Positions 46,101-60,000 of a stretch of 64,000 bases of DNA are shown one piece after another. The stretch's first letter is position 1. The number at the start of each line of letters is the position of its first letter. The notes beneath the pieces are model-generated. The model did not search any database, was not told where the DNA came from, and saw only the letters and a list, made by a program, of their open reading frames with translations. The position numbers were made by a program, and so were the translations under genes. The stretch is from Oryzias latipes (Eukaryota > Chordata > Actinopteri > Beloniformes > Adrianichthyidae): contig NC_019866.2 in NCBI RefSeq assembly GCF_002234675.1, positions 6,119,307 to 6,183,306 on the forward strand, read 5' to 3'.

Positions 46101-47514
46101 AAAATTGGACACTTAATAATAAATCGATTTCTTACTCACAAAAAGCATTTGAATTGTTTTTCTTTTTTAATTTGATACCAGCAGACAACTCATAAAAAAC
46201 AAATATCTCATTGATCAGAGAATTATAGTCATATGGTCTGGCAACCACAACTTTGGGAGGTTTTAAAGGGTAAAGTTTACTCCTCGTGTCAAAAAACTCT
46301 TTCATAGATAACAGTAAGAGACGCCTCACTAAGACCGTTTCTGATGAAGATAAGCTTTTCATCATTTTTCACAGTTAATGCTCCAAAGGCTACAGAAAGA
46401 AAGTTTTGCAACTGTGTTGTAATATTGGGCTATGTCAATAAAAATGAATTGAATCCGCAAACATCTGGGCATCATAAATGCAAGTTCAAAATAATTTGCT
46501 GCTTTCCTATTTGTTGCTTTCCTTTCTATTTGTTGCTTTCCTACTTGCTGAACATCGTTCTGTCTTCAAAAGTATTTTTCAGGTTGACCTAAGGGCACAT
46601 ACACAAGTGTTGGCTCCACATGATCACACACAGACAAGTTACAACCTCACCTTTTGACACAAATATTCGTCTGGCCTGATCAAATGATCGTCACCTTCAT
46701 CCTGTTATTTAAAACTGACATCTTCTCCATCGCTGTTCACTAAACAGTATCAGTATTACTGTCACACTCAAGTTACTTTACAGTCAACCAAAGATCCAAT
46801 TCAATTTTCATGTAACTTAATTTTCCTTTTGAAATAAACTTTACATAATAGAGTAACACATTTCTCTGAATACATGAGTGACCTCAATGTAAACAAAACT
46901 CAACTTTGTTTTGTTGGGAAATCAGGAATAATAAAAACATGGGTGGTTCTCTGCAGGAACACCAAGTCTGAATGTGAGCATGAATGTGCATTAAGTTTCA
47001 CATCACTTTAGGAAAAACGTGAGTCCTTAGAGCAACATGTGCCGATCTGAAGACCCGAGTTGACCTTCATGCAAGTGTGAGAAACATTATTACAGCTTCA
47101 CATGCTTTTTTTCTTTCTGCAAAGTTTTTTTTTGTTTGTTTTTTCATGGAAGAAAATATTGGCTTCACAACTGCACAAAATTATTCTGCACATTTTTTTC
47201 TTTTAATAGCAGATGCAAAACCTATCGACATGTGTAGACTTCATCTTGCAGCTACAAAATACCAGAAACGGAAGGTTTACTACACAGGAAGAACACAGAA
47301 TCCTGCCTGAGGTCCAGAAAACTTTCAATCAAACAGGAAGAACTTTACCTCCAATAGTGCTCTCTTGGTACTCGTGGAACTGGCCTTTGACAAAGCGCAG
47401 CACTAAGCTGGACTTTCCCACCGCCGATTCCCCCAAAAGCACCAACTTAAACTGACAGATCTTGTTGCTTGCTGCAGTGCCATTGGTCCGTGCTGGTCCA
47501 CCTCGCCCTGCCAT
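43102..47514 (-). CDS. rab5c: Rab5C small GTPase, complete
   Basis: Five coding exons (47514-47349, 44937-44786, 44116-43994, 43879-43786, 43223-43102) join in frame to 218 residues (human 216). Rab5 GTPases recruit EEA1, PI3-kinase and other effectors to early endosomes and drive homotypic endosome fusion. All nucleotide-binding motifs are present: GESAVGKS (28-35), WDTAGQE with the catalytic Q80, NKAD (134-137) and ETSAK (162-166). The C-terminus CCGN supplies the two prenylated cysteines of the Rab CCXX type. The hypervariable tail ([21 protein letters not shown]) is more Gly/Ala-rich than in human. Placement between kat2a and kcnh4 supports rab5c over rab5a or rab5b. Confidence 0.95.
43343..43632 (+). 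repeat. Dispersed MITE copy, rab5c intron 4
   Basis: A well-preserved copy: GTTGTGTTTTTTGGTGTTTC, TTTTTCTGACGATGAAGGAC, AATCAGGAACAGACAAAAAC, CTATGTCCTAGAAAATGACA, CCACTGGGAACAC, and the end GGAGAGGGTCTTTAA. It lies close upstream of the last rab5c exon's acceptor (exon start 43223), on that exon's intron side. Confidence 0.8.
44232..44753 (+). repeat. MITE copy split by a second MITE, rab5c intron 2
   Basis: The left terminus TTAAAGACCCACTCCGAAGA (44234-44253) and right terminus CAGAGTGGCTCTTTAG (about 44736-44751) define a full-length copy. A TATCG-rich insert at about 44350-44456 (ATCACGATATGTATCGTATC) looks like a hAT-type MITE nested inside. The segment GTAATGTTAGGTTGGGGGTG near 44510 recurs as GCTAATGTTAAATTGGGGGT near 53764. 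The copy ends 32 nt before the exon 2 donor side of rab5c (exon end 44786). Confidence 0.75.
45546..45652. repeat. 36-bp tandem repeat with inverted GTAAAC motifs, rab5c intron 1
   Basis: Units of AAAGTAAACCAAATGTTTAC plus TTTACAAGGTAAAGAA repeat 2.5 to 3 times. Each unit holds GTAAAC and TGTTTAC facing each other, which match the forkhead core (GTAAACA/TGTTTAC). The leading half GTAAACATTTGGT is the exact inverse of ACCAAATGTTTAC that follows, giving hairpin potential. Confidence 0.85.
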
Positions 47515-47647
47515 TGTGCAGTGTTGAAGGTTGTGAAGGGAAACTGAGGAAGAGGTTACGAGGCCTAATGTAGAGGGCTGGGACAGTCAGGGTGATCTCA
47601 GGATAGGCAGGTAGATGTGCCGGAGGAAGAGGGGTCACAACTGGAAG
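47515..47647 (-). other. rab5c: rab5c 5' UTR part of the first coding exon
   Basis: An acceptor, TTTTCTTCCAG|, ends at 47648 on the minus strand and would start this exon at 47647, giving 133 nt of 5' UTR before the ATG. It implies a further upstream noncoding exon. Confidence 0.55.
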
Positions 47648-50600
47648 CTGGAAGAAAACCAAACAATCATTTGGATAGGTTTACATTTTAAAACCTTATA
47701 ATCTTATACTTTACTCATCAAAAGTTTGGACACACTTGTCCATCATTTGAGGTTTGACTTATAGTAAATTTAAATGCATCTCGATTGTCAAAAACAAAGC
47801 TTACATCACAGCAAGTCTTAAGGTTAAAGTTAACCATTTACCGAGTTTGAAATAAACAATGCTGAGGGAGAAACACTTGGTAACCTCATGGAAAGCATGC
47901 TCGCAGAAAAAGCACAAAAAGCAAAGGTTGAAACAAGTACACAACATGCTTAACAACCAGGAAGTATTTCTAAAATGGTTGTGTCCAAGTGTTCTAACAC
48001 AACACCAATTCCAATCAAAATAAAAACAAAACAAGCAGAAACAAAACATTAAGAAATAAAGGTCCGAATAACTTCCATGGTTTTTAAACAACAACAAATA
48101 TCCACCAACAATCTCCAAGTCTAGCTTCTGCCACAGCTAGCAGAAGCCACACACCAAACAAAGCTAAATGTTAACAACAATAGGAGCTAGAGTTACTACC
48201 TGTTCACACAACAGTTGTGCTATGGTGACTACACACAGGCACACACACAAAGAGAATAATAAAAACTTTTTTTTTGGTTAAACCACCTCTATAAGAAGTT
48301 CTTCCACCACAAATGGAGACGATTCAATCAGCATCTTATTAGTAAACAGTGACGTCTGACACCTCGATAACCACTAGACTGTTAGCACAGGTGGAAAAAA
48401 GACGCCATACACACTGCTCTGTCTGACTGTGTGGGAGAACCTTACAGATAGACAACCATGAAGTCACCGTCTGCCAGAAGTCACGTGACAGCCTGATGCC
48501 ATTTTGTCAAAACACACCTGAACATCTCTGAATCGACAAAAACAAGCTTTGTGTTCTGAGAAATCCTTAACTCACTTTGTGCAGACAAGTCCCCTCTAAT
48601 GCCACCTCACCATCACCGTAACTGAAAGTGTTCCAGTGACTAAAACAGACTTGAGAACAGAGGCAAAAACTATTTTAAGAAATCTGGACAGGAAATGTAT
48701 AAATTTCGTTTATCCATGCAAGTTAGGCACATTAATAGACTAGTATTGCTGGAGTCCTGCAGTTTGCATAACAGTCAGATTTTATGAGCATGACAGACCG
48801 ATAGGGTATTTTTTATGTGCTGTTTTCATAAGAACATGTTATGCACTGGAGTAAAAAAAAAAAAACTATAGAGAGACATTTTAAGATTGAATAAATGTTT
48901 GAAAACCAATTAATTGAATAATATCCAATGTACACACACTACAACAAAAACCCTTGTGCAAACAAAAAACAAATATTAATTTATGTCCTTAAACTGGTTA
49001 GATTTTATTTGATTATTTTAAAACAGTGACTAAGATTAGCCAAAAACTCAATACATTTTAGCATAAAACACAAGTCAGAACAAAAGACAGCATTAAAAAT
49101 GAAATCTTTAGGGCCTTTGTACAAGGAAAGCATAAACAAAATGAACTTTTTTGATGAGGTTGTTGACTTTCTAAAATAAAAGTCTAAAAAAAAAAAAGAA
49201 ATTCATTTCTAGAAACTAACAGAAAATAATTCTGTAAACATCTGCATTCTAAAATCTTAGCGTCTTTTTCTGTTTAAGTCAGTTTGCTGATACATATGAG
49301 GTCATTCAGCTTCTGCTTGGTCAAAGGACAGGAAACGACTCAGCTCAAAGAAGGAAGTGAAGGTTGCAGAACACACTTTACTGCTGAGCACAATGAATTC
49401 ACTTTGCCAAAGGAACAAAACTGCGATAAATACTGGATGTACGCAGGAGCCCTCATGGTAGAGCTGAAATATGGACAGCAAAAAGGGGGGAGATGAAACT
49501 CAATGTAAACTAAAACTCTCTCACATGCTTTAAACCCAAATGGTTAATTATAAACTAGTCAAATATAATGCAAAATAATGAACGGGTCTCCAAATAAAAT
49601 AACCTTTATCTAAAAAAATTTGAAAAGTCCACATGGAATTCACGTGTCTGTGTCTAGTGTTTGAAAGGAGTCTTGAACTAGTGCACAACTACTTCAATTT
49701 AAGTACAGAACACAGCAAGATGGCAAAGAACTAAAGTTCACCTGTCGGCATTCCTCACCAGCTGCACTTATGGCTCTTTAAGACGTCATTAATAATATTC
49801 TTTGAAAGGGAATAAGAAAGGTGTTAATTCTGTTGAATGCTCAATGAGAGTAGAAAGTTTGCAAATCACAAACTTTCCCCAAATTATAAAAAGAAAATTT
49901 CCGCAGGAATTTACTTCATGTTCCTATTTATCGTGGCAGTAAACTCAAAACATGCACACAACGAAAGTCAACTACTACGAAAAACCTTCATGAACTTAAC
50001 AGATTCTTTGAAAATCTCCCAAATGGGCACTCAAACCTCCAGAAGGAAGTGGGCCATTACAGCGGGATGACGGTCTGAGGAGGGGGGGCAGGAAGACGGT
50101 TCAGGCTAAATAGCATGTGAAATATTTATCATGGCCTCCTTCATGTGGGACTGCTAGCACTGATATGAAGGAAAGCAGAAGGGATTGCGATACTTTTAAC
50201 ATCTAATGCCATAATGTGTGCAAAAATGGGTGTTATGTATGATTTGAAAACAATGGCACACCAACAACACTTAACCAAAGAGCATTAGAGTCTGTAACAT
50301 AACTATTTCTTTTGTTGCAAAATGCAAACCTTTGCAATATAATTAAACAAACAAAAAACTATCAAAATAAAGAAATTAAGCCCTTTCCAGAAAATAAAAA
50401 TGGAAAACCATATGTTAAAATAAATGTAAATAAAAACAAACAATATACATCCTAACATATTACACCACTTAACCTACAATTACAAATGATCAAGACCTGC
50501 ATGTAAACTAGATGAAGTAAAAAGGCTATACAGGCTAGAAGTAAATACTAAGAAGAAACTATATGCAACTATGATTCAAATTCAGAAGCTTTTTAAAAAA

Positions 50601-52280
50601 ACATTGTAAATGAGAAAGTGGTGGCACGAAAAGGGAAACAGGACACTCCTCATGAGCCAACTGTGAGGCCAAAAGGAAATCACAGGGACTTCCTTTTCTT
50701 CAGAGTTTAATTTGTTTGGCATTTGCTGAAAAAAATAATAATCTTAGAAATATTAATAACTGTAATAAAATTCATATAAAAAAGACAATTGTAAAAAACT
50801 AAAATCATAAATGAACAGGTTACTGGACTTCCAGGAAGATTAGGCTCTGGATCTCCTCCCCCTTTTTCTTTCTTTTTTTTCCATGAAAGCATTATAAATC
50901 TTCCAAAATCACTGAACCAACTCACAGACTAAGCTCCAACTTTTTATTCCAAACTAGCCAAGTCAGTGGATTTGGAGCTCTAAAAGGAGGAGTTTAATGC
51001 TTATTTGTGATTGCCTCTTTGCTGTCTTATTAAAACTGCGAAATGTTTGTGAATGCACATGTTTGTTGTGCAAAAGGCAAGCATTTCTACACAAGAAGAG
51101 TGGAATTCAAAAGACAACTTCAGTACCTCTCCAATGTATTTTGACAAAGTTGTTTAATAATTACCAATTTGTATACCATGCAATCATTCACCCACCACCG
51201 ACCTGACTTTAGTCAAATTAGATCAAAATGTCAAGCCTTTATTTTAACTGTATACAATGCACAGCAGCTGAATTAAACCAAAACAAACGTGGTTTACATG
51301 AACTGGATGGGGATAAAAACGGAGACTATCCAGATAAGTGGGAACTCCAGAAGGCCAAGGTCCACACGTCATAAACATTAGAAGGGCTCTGGCAAGAACC
51401 TGTAAATCCAGCCCTCTCTAAAAAGGTATGAGCTCCGCTTATTAAGTCATAAAGAGGAACTATAAAAGGCCAACAAATGTGACAACATTTGCTTTTGAAT
51501 GTGAGCAGACACGCACCACCTCGACAACAATGTCATGTGTGGAATCGCAACTAATCCTGCCTGCAGGAATGAGCCACATTAATAAGATGACCAAAAAAAT
51601 GAAGGGTGTGAGCTTTACCTGGTCTATAAATAAATAAATAAAAGTTTTTAAATGAACGCTACCTGACAGTCAAATAGCTTTATGGGCAAACTTTTGCGTC
51701 AGTTGTATTTGTCAGTACACTGAAGACTATAACAAATAGCTTAAAACGCCTGGAGGGACCTCCCAGGAAAGAATCAAACGATCTCCTAATACATGTTTGA
51801 CGTGAAATGTTTAGTCCCAACGATGAAACCGACTATTAAGTTCTTAACCGGCTATATAAACCGGGGAGGTCTACGTTAAAGAAAATAAAAAAAGATCACG
51901 TGACATGAACTCGTACACGTTCCCACATCTGAGGAACAATAATCGAATAAAAGCGGTTTTTTCTCCCCTTTCTTTTTAGCTGTTAGCCTAGCATAAAATA
52001 AACCTAGCAAAAAGGGATAAGTTAGTGTCTTAAAATGAGTTCCTGAAAACAATATGGTGAAATGATAGAAGTAAAAACTTAAAGACATTTAGAAAAACAA
52101 AAACAAACTATATAGCTTTTTTTTAACTTAATATAGGTTAAACGACGACAATTTGTTAATACTGAGCGACTGAAAGGGAAACTTGGCGTCAGATAGCATT
52201 AGCTAATTTAGCTCCCGTAGCCCACTTAAAACGTCATTAGTCAACTTTGCTTTTCTTCGCCCCACACGTTTAATTGTTTG
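47648..52280. other. rab5c first intron (inferred)
   Basis: About 4.6 kb with no recognisable coding exon, AT-rich, with ordinary low-complexity A/T runs. Interpreted as the intron between a noncoding first exon near 52.3 kb and the coding exon at 47.5 kb. No transposon with clear ends was recognised. Confidence 0.45.
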
Positions 52281-52480
52281 ACTTACAATAAATTATGGGA
52301 GCTTATAAGCGTGTTTGGCTCTCTCCTGAGGTAACGTCACGCTTTTCAGAGCCGTGCTAGTGGCGCAGTTTTTCGGTTACTTTCAGTGTGTTTGCCCTGT
52401 CAGTGCTACCAGCTCGTAGCCTGACTTAGATCCAGTCTAATGGACATCCAAAGGCTCCGCCACTCGTCTGATCACTTTTT
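52281..52480 (-). promoter_or_regulatory. Probable rab5c promoter and noncoding first exon
   Basis: On the minus strand a donor TTATT|GTAAGT lies near 52287. Upstream of it is a CpG-containing stretch with GTGACGTTAC (about 52332-52341), a CRE-like half-site. The GC content rises compared with the flanks. The position fits a start for rab5c transcripts, but nothing here proves it. Confidence 0.4.
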
Positions 52481-52852
52481 TGAAAATGAGATCGCCCTAA
52501 CTTTGTTTTCGTTTTTTTTTTTTTCGACATGTACTAAGCATGTCGCGTCGGCCACCCATTATATAGTTAAAAGTTGTCTGACTCACATGACTTTCTGCTG
52601 TCGCTGGTCTCATCGGCAGCTTCTTCTTCTCTGGCCTTCCCTTCCGGTTAGCGATTTTTCCGGGAACCTCCCACTTTTTGTCAGCGCCTGGCTGACCAAT
52701 AGCAGATCGATCCTGCGCAAAATCCTTTCAAAATGTTTTCTTTTTATTCTCCAATTAACAAAAGAAATGATCAACCTAAATTAAACAAGTTACACTGAGA
52801 AGAGAAAGAAGCCCCACATATTTCCTAGTTTATCAGTTAAACCTCTCCTTTC

Positions 52853-53960
52853 ATTTAAAAAAACACTCCAATGAAAATTGTGCTTTTGGTGTTTTTGACA
52901 TATTCTTCTTGCATTTTTCTCATGATGAAGGACATATATGAAGAAAATTAGGATTTAAATTTCGTTTCTGAATATTTGCAGTCGCAAAAATGCCGTTGGA
53001 AAAGACTTGTAGTGACGAAGGCGCTACAGTCACAAGCTCCCTGCTCTGCTTAATTCCAATTAGGGATCTAATAATAAATTGATGAATTGATCAATCCATT
53101 TATATTCCCTCAATCCAACCATGTAGCTTAAACAATCATTTCAAAATGAGATAAATTGATAAAATACCATCTGTTTTATTTTACTATTACCTGAAAACAA
53201 CCAAATCCATCACAGCAGACAACACACATGCGATGGCAGCAAAGCATGATCAGTCCAATGCGTGGAAACGCTTTGAATTTTGCAAAGACCTGTGACCATA
53301 CAGTGTGGTAGAATGTTCTAATAATGTTCTGTGTATTATTTTGATGTGGGAAAACAACAGTTTATGAAACTTAAATGGGAATGGATTTGCCATTAATTCT
53401 TGTTTACTTCTTTGTTTGTACACATATTTAATTTACGCGTGTTTATCTTCCAAGAAATACAAGGAATCTGGAAAACTTCACCTGCACTGTTCAGTACCCA
53501 CGGCATTTATCACACTGGCTGAATTTTAGGCTAAAGATGTCAATGAATCGGATGAACCAATACTGACTATGAATCAGATTGGTAACCACAATTTATGATA
53601 TGAATCAAATTGTTGTTAAAAAGAATCGCTACACCTCAGATTCAGATGGATCCAATTGCAGACAAATAAATCCATGTGCATCTTCCATTTCCTCATCCGA
53701 GCTGGTATCTGGGTTTAAACTCTGGCTGGATAGCTCCAATATTGCTTACCATTTTTGTTGCTCCGCTAATGTTAAATTGGGGGTGTGAGGGGGCGTAGGC
53801 TATAGTGGGAGAGAGTGTAAACAAAAAGATAATGGGAAATGAGCACAGACTCCTAATTGGCGAGAAGGGTTGCCATAGAAACTCAGATGGACTCGGACCA
53901 ATCACTGCTTACTTACAACGTCTTACAAAGTAAACCATTTTCTATGGGTGACGGCACACT
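52853..53960 (+). repeat. MITE fragments between kcnh4 and rab5c
   Basis: At 52853-53050 lies a copy of the dispersed MITE (CACTCCAATGAAAATTGTGC, TCTCATGATGAAGGACATAT, ATGCCGTTGGAAAAG). At about 53690-53935 lies its middle segment (AATATTGCTTACCATTTTTG, GACTCGGACCAATCACTGCT), also seen near 44.5 kb and 25.2 kb. Between them is AT-rich, ATGAATCAGATTGG-type sequence that may be another hAT-like insert. The kcnh4 3' UTR enters from the right, with a candidate minus-strand AATAAA near 53173-53178. Confidence 0.6.
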
Positions 53961-54040
53961 CAGCCCAGTTCTCATATACAGTCAGTGGCTTCAACAGATC
54001 TGATCATTGAATACATAAGCCAAACCAAATACTGATGTGA

Positions 54041-57000
54041 TCATGAAGCCAGTTCAGTACTGTCATGTCCAAGACTGTCTATATCATCTTGATACAGTGA
54101 ACTTCTGCTCCCTTTGTTCAACGTCTGCTCCAGCAGAGAACACTGATGATCCTGTTTGATGTGGACAGGGCTGGATCCTACCGGGTCATTTTGTCTGGGG
54201 CCATGACTACAATTCGGTTGACCCTGCCACACTGGACTGTGGACTCTTGAAGATGCCAGAGAGCTAAAGGATGTGGAACACTGAGCAGAACTGATGGGGG
54301 GATTTATAGGTGACTGGGATGTCAGCAGTTTTTGTGAGACGCTTGGGTTGCTTTGGAGTCTGAATGATGGCTGAGAGTGTCCACAGTTTATAGTAGAACA
54401 TAGGGGGTGAGAGCTGTGCTTTGTGAGAATGGGTGAGTTGTAGATGACCTGTGGGGTCTGACCAATTACTGGGTAACTAGTGAAGGCTGAACTGATGCTT
54501 AACAGTGATGAATCTCCCTGGGCATGACGGTGGATCATGTAAGGGGAGCTTGGGATTGCTCTCAGTGTGTGAACCGAGCCACATTGGTCCTTGTGTCTGT
54601 GAGCCGTGGTTCCTTCTCTGTTGGAGCAACAAGGGTGCAAACAGGTTGAAACAGGTTCATGCAGCAGTGAGTGGCTTCTCGCTGGGGAAAGAAATCCACC
54701 GCAGCTACATGGATTCCTATCCAAGTGGCTTATCGTTTCATGGTGAAGGTGCCGTTCAGAGGAAGAGGCAGAGCCCTGCCAGCTGCTGGTACTTGTCCCA
54801 CCACAAGAGCTGTTGGGATTTGGCATATGACAGTGCAGGAATTGCATTAGATCATGAAGCTCCTTAGCCAGGTTGGACACTTCATCATTCAAGTTGTTCA
54901 CCTAAAACAAAAACAAAAGAAACTTGTTATTTTGAGCTTTAGAAGCAAACAACTTTGCAGATGGTGAAATTGATTCTTTTATATTTAGCAGAAGAACCAC
55001 TGGATTTGTGACTTCTAAAAGCAGTATTTTCAGTGAACTGTCAAGTCAAACAGACATTTGAAATGTCAGGCAGAAAGATCCCCCCATTCATTTGTCTGCT
55101 TGAGGAAAAAGCAAGTTGCATGATACTGCCAGAAGGTTGCAGTGCAGGATAAGTGATGCATGAACACTGCAGCTCAGATAAAAGGAAAGGTATTCCACCA
55201 GGATCAAGAGACAAAGATTTTTCATTCTTCTAGGTGCAAAAACAAAAAAATTAAATAATTGTAATTTTAATGTCACTGGAGTTACATTTTCAATTTATAA
55301 ACAGCTAAGGCCACGACTAAGGTTGTGTTAACAAAATGTATTTTTTTTATTAATCTGATCTTTCATCTTCCATAAATTAAAGATGAGCTAATATTTTACT
55401 ATGTTACAGTAAAACTTCACAAAGGAAGTTACAAATATTTCAGTACTCATGAAAACATCAGAGAGAAACATTAGAAGCCAAGCTGCAATTAAAACTGAAG
55501 GAAACTCGTTACTTGGCGAATGTTCAGGAGATAAAATCACTCACTTTATTCAGGTGTTAATGGTGTACAAGGAATTGCATTCAGTTCATCTGCACAACCC
55601 AGAAGTCCTGCGAATTTTAATACAATTTTACCTCTTTGTTCAATTTTCCAATGTTCTGTCTCACTTCTTCGGTCTCCAAAATCAGGTTAGCACTTATCTG
55701 CAGCTGGTCTGAACAATGACAAAAGAAAATAGAACAGAATGCCTTTTAAATTGGACATTTTCCTTTGTCTCACAACTTGTTACGTAATTTGGCTTTTACA
55801 TATTTATTTTAAGCTGTCTGTATCAAATGAATATTTCACCCAGCATGCATCTTGAGCTCTTTTTACCTGCCACTTTGATTTTTGTTTCACTCTGCTCATT
55901 AAATTGAAAGGTGCGGCCATTGTCTTCGATTCCATCCACAACCCTGAGTGCAAACACAAAAGCACGTTACATAATCTTAAACATTAACAATTGTTTCTTT
56001 GTTGTGCAACTAAATGTGAATTTCTGTAAATTGAAAAATGTGCAATAAAGTTTATTGAAAAAATAATTAAATATATAAATAATCTTAAACATTTGCAGAT
56101 AACACTTTGTTTAAAAAAAAAACAATTAGATTTTTATTCTTTTTATTACCTGGGGCTCAAGTTCAAAGGGCTTACACATGGCAGCGACGGAATAAGCAAT
56201 TTAGCAGGTCGATGGTTGAGGCCAAGCAAAGGAGAACGTGGGAGTTCATCATGGAGAAAAGGCTGAGGAGAGGGGCCTCTGCTTCCCTGAGCAGGGGATC
56301 GACACAAGCTGAGAGCTCTGATGTGCTGAAGCTCCTCTCCGGTGGTGCCCAAGCTCGGCTGGTGGACAGGGCTGCAGAGACCTTGCAGAAGAGGAACTCT
56401 GCTCTCCTGTGAATATCTCTTGTTGTCTTGTTCTGCTCCTGCTGCCTCAATGATATATGGGAGTTTGTGATCCACACCACACTGGGAAAAAACATGGACG
56501 TTTATCGGAAACTGGTTGCAAATTTCCTAAAGTCTAATTTCTCATAGATTTTTAAAAAGATATATAATTTGAATAAAGCGTTTAACAGCATATTACTTAA
56601 AAATGTTGAACATGCCTCACATGCTGTAAAGTGCCACAGATGTACAAAGAAGTAAAGTTATTTGAGAAAAAAAGTATTTTATTAACCAAAATGTAATCAA
56701 GAAGGTCATTGAGTGCCAAATAAATGTTATACCATTCATGATTTTCCTTAATGTCTTATTTATTTAACTTGCACATTTATGTTAATTTTTTAAGTGAAAT
56801 TCAGTATTTTTATTATTATTGCTTTTTATAGCTTTCTTTAAGCACAGACCAATGTTTATAGGCAGATAACAGATTGTTATAAGCTGCATTTTTTTAGATT
56901 TAAGTTAAAAAAGTTGCATCCAATTTTGTACACAAATTGTAGACATAAAAGTACAACTCCTGGATCAAATTAAATTGTTCAAGTACTCCAATTTAAGAGG

Positions 57001-60000
57001 TCCATGTGGGAACTGTGAAATTAATTTTTCTTCTCCTATTTTAATGAAATATGAAAATGTGAAAGCATTGATAAGTGGTGTCTTACGTTGGCTTCACTGC
57101 CCTCTCTTAGGTTGTAGGTCAGGTTGAAGTGAATGTCAAAGCTAAACCGGCTGCTGTACTCTGGGTACAGCCCTAGGACCTCCTTTAAAGCCTTCACACT
57201 GATGTATTGCAAGTCGCAGTAGGTCAGCGCCTTCACGTCGGCGTTTGTTTTGATCACCTGCTCATGCACTGGTAAGTCGGACCCTATAAGGTCACCTTTG
57301 CCTGCAGGAAAGTCAAACAGAACAAGGACTTACTTTAAGGCGCAGTAGATTATTTGCTGAAGTGCAGGGTGTCAATTATTCACACACTGTGCAAACTTAC
57401 CCAGGATGGCCAGGACCATGCCATCTTTCAGGACCTCCAAGGAACCGGAACAAACAAAATAATTAGCATGTAGAGCATCTCCTTGGCGGATAAGGTATTC
57501 CCCTGGTGCACAGAAAGAAGTCTTGATGTGCAGGGAGAGGGAACGCAGACACCCTCTGCTGGCTCTCTCGAACATAGGCAGCTGCAGGATGTCCTTGTTC
57601 AGATGCATGGCAATGTCAGCTCGCAGCTCATCTGGGAATTCACGAAGCAGCTGAGTGGAAAAAAAAGGCATTTGCTTTTATCATTTGTTTGGAGAAAAAT
57701 ACAACAAATCCAAAACTGGGTGGTGCAATTCGGTAGTAGCTTCCTGTTTTGCTGCTTCAGTTGGTGTGTTGTGAGTGGGACGCTCACTGCCAGCAGAGGT
57801 CTCACTTCACACTTAACACTTAAAAATAGTCTCTTACAGAGGTGATGATGGTCAGAGTGGAACTGAAAAAGAACTTTCCTTTTTGTTTTGTTGCTTTCTA
57901 ATCCGAAAACACAGCATTTTCTCTTCTATAAAACACATACTTTAATTAAGAGTGTGACATGTTGCTTTGGCACAAACCTGAAAAAATATGTTTGACCACT
58001 ATTACAAGAAACAGAATGGTTCAAATGAACAGTCAAAGGTTGCTGTGCTCACACACACAGCATCTCTTACTTTCAGCAGCGAATTAATTAGCTATAATGG
58101 TAAAAGTGAGGGTGTTAATTGGTATTCTTTCTATTTCTGCTTGTACCCTTGTAATTATAGGGAACTCCTCCAAGACGGGCTCTGACATTGTCAGGGAAAA
58201 TGCGTTTGTGAGAAAATGGCATACGCTTAAGGAAATGGAATAAGACTCGAGAGAATTTGAATTGTCCCACATTCAAAAGGTCCCAAATCGGAAAGCACTC
58301 ACGCAGAATGGGTTTCTTTTGAGGCTCCCTTGCAGCCCACAACACTTCATCTGCTCTTCAGTTGCATTTTTTAATGTATGCACAAGCTCAGTTGTGTTGT
58401 TTAATCTTTGAATGAAAGTAGATGTCTTTTTTTTGTTTTACCCACCTCATTGGCATTGATGCCATTGTTGACTGACCAGGTGGCCTGAAAGTTCTCCAGC
58501 ATCCTCTGTTTAAGCTGCTGCGGCAGCCGGTGCACACGGATGAAGTCCTTGAGATCCTTCATGCGTGTGTGGTAGAGCGAACGGCGTGAATACATGCGTT
58601 GGATGATGGCAGTGACATTCCCAAAGACCACTGCATGCATCAGAGCTGGAAGCGTCAGAGGGGAGAAAACTGACATCACCTCAGGTCTTTTTCTGTCCGA
58701 TTTATTTCGTCCAGCAAATTCAACCGTACCTCCAATGAGCATAATGCACACGGAGAAGATTTTCTCTGCATCTGTGTTGGCGCACACATTACCAAAACCA
58801 ACACTGGTAAGACTGCTGAGGGTGAAGTAGAGAGAAGCGATGTAGGCGCTGGGCATGGAGGGGCCCCCCACTGTGCTGTTGACGTAAGGAGTCTCCAAAC
58901 GCTTTCCCAGCTCCTGCAGCCAGCCTGACAGATGAGGTTAGGATGATAGCTATTACAGGTAATTGTGTGCTCCTGTTATAAATATTTAGATTTTTTGCTT
59001 TATTAGAAGTCAGTTTCTGCGGAAGAAGCAACTGAAATTACAACAGATGTTCTCAGATAATCAGACATTGATACGACACAATTACTCTGTGATGTAGACT
59101 TCCTTAGGACCAAGAAGCACAACTAAAGATCAAAATACTGTAATGCATTCATGGATTTAGGCATGACCGGAGATGTTCCATCAAAAAACTGTCACAGCAA
59201 GCCCAAGCAATTAGAGAGAGGTCTTTGTGATTTGGAGCAGAAGCTGTAAGACACACATTTGCTGCTCTCACCTATGTCCCAGGTAATGGGGTCACTGCTT
59301 TCGATTTCCTTTCGCCCAATGACGTACCAGATGCAAGCCATCCAGTGAGCGAGCAGGGCAAACACAGACATGAGCAGGGTGAGGACCACGGCGCTGTACT
59401 GAGAATACCGATCCAGTTTCTGCAGCAGGCGCAGCAAACGCAGCAGACGGACCGTCTTCAGCAAATGCACCAGAGACGTCTGGACAAAGAAACAAAGGAC
59501 GCTAAAATGAAACAACAGTGAAATAAAATATATTTTTAAGTAGTTTTAATTCCTCTTTGCTCAACACATTTCCAAGCTTTCCTTAAAAATAAGCACAGTC
59601 GTAAGTTTTTTTCTCTTTAATAGCTAGGATCTTAAATCAAGGAAATTTTAATCAAAATAAGTCCAAGTATTTTTACTCCAGAAAAAGCTGATTTTGAGCT
59701 AAAAAATTAAAATTTCACTGAAATTTTTTTGGGTTATTGTTAATGGGTTAATGTTATTTCAAAGTTCAGTTAATGGTGAAAGTTATAAATTCATTGTCAT
59801 TATTTTGGAAACAAAAATTTAGATTTATGCTCTGAGAATAAATGCTAGTTTTAGATTTTTTTATGAGGTATTTTTAAGATGGGCTATCTTGTACTAAGCT
59901 CACATTCTGATTTTATTCACATTTTGTTTTAAACTGAATCATTTCAATTTATGAAATTAGTTTTCTGTCACAGTAATCAAAATAAACTCATTCAGTTCCA

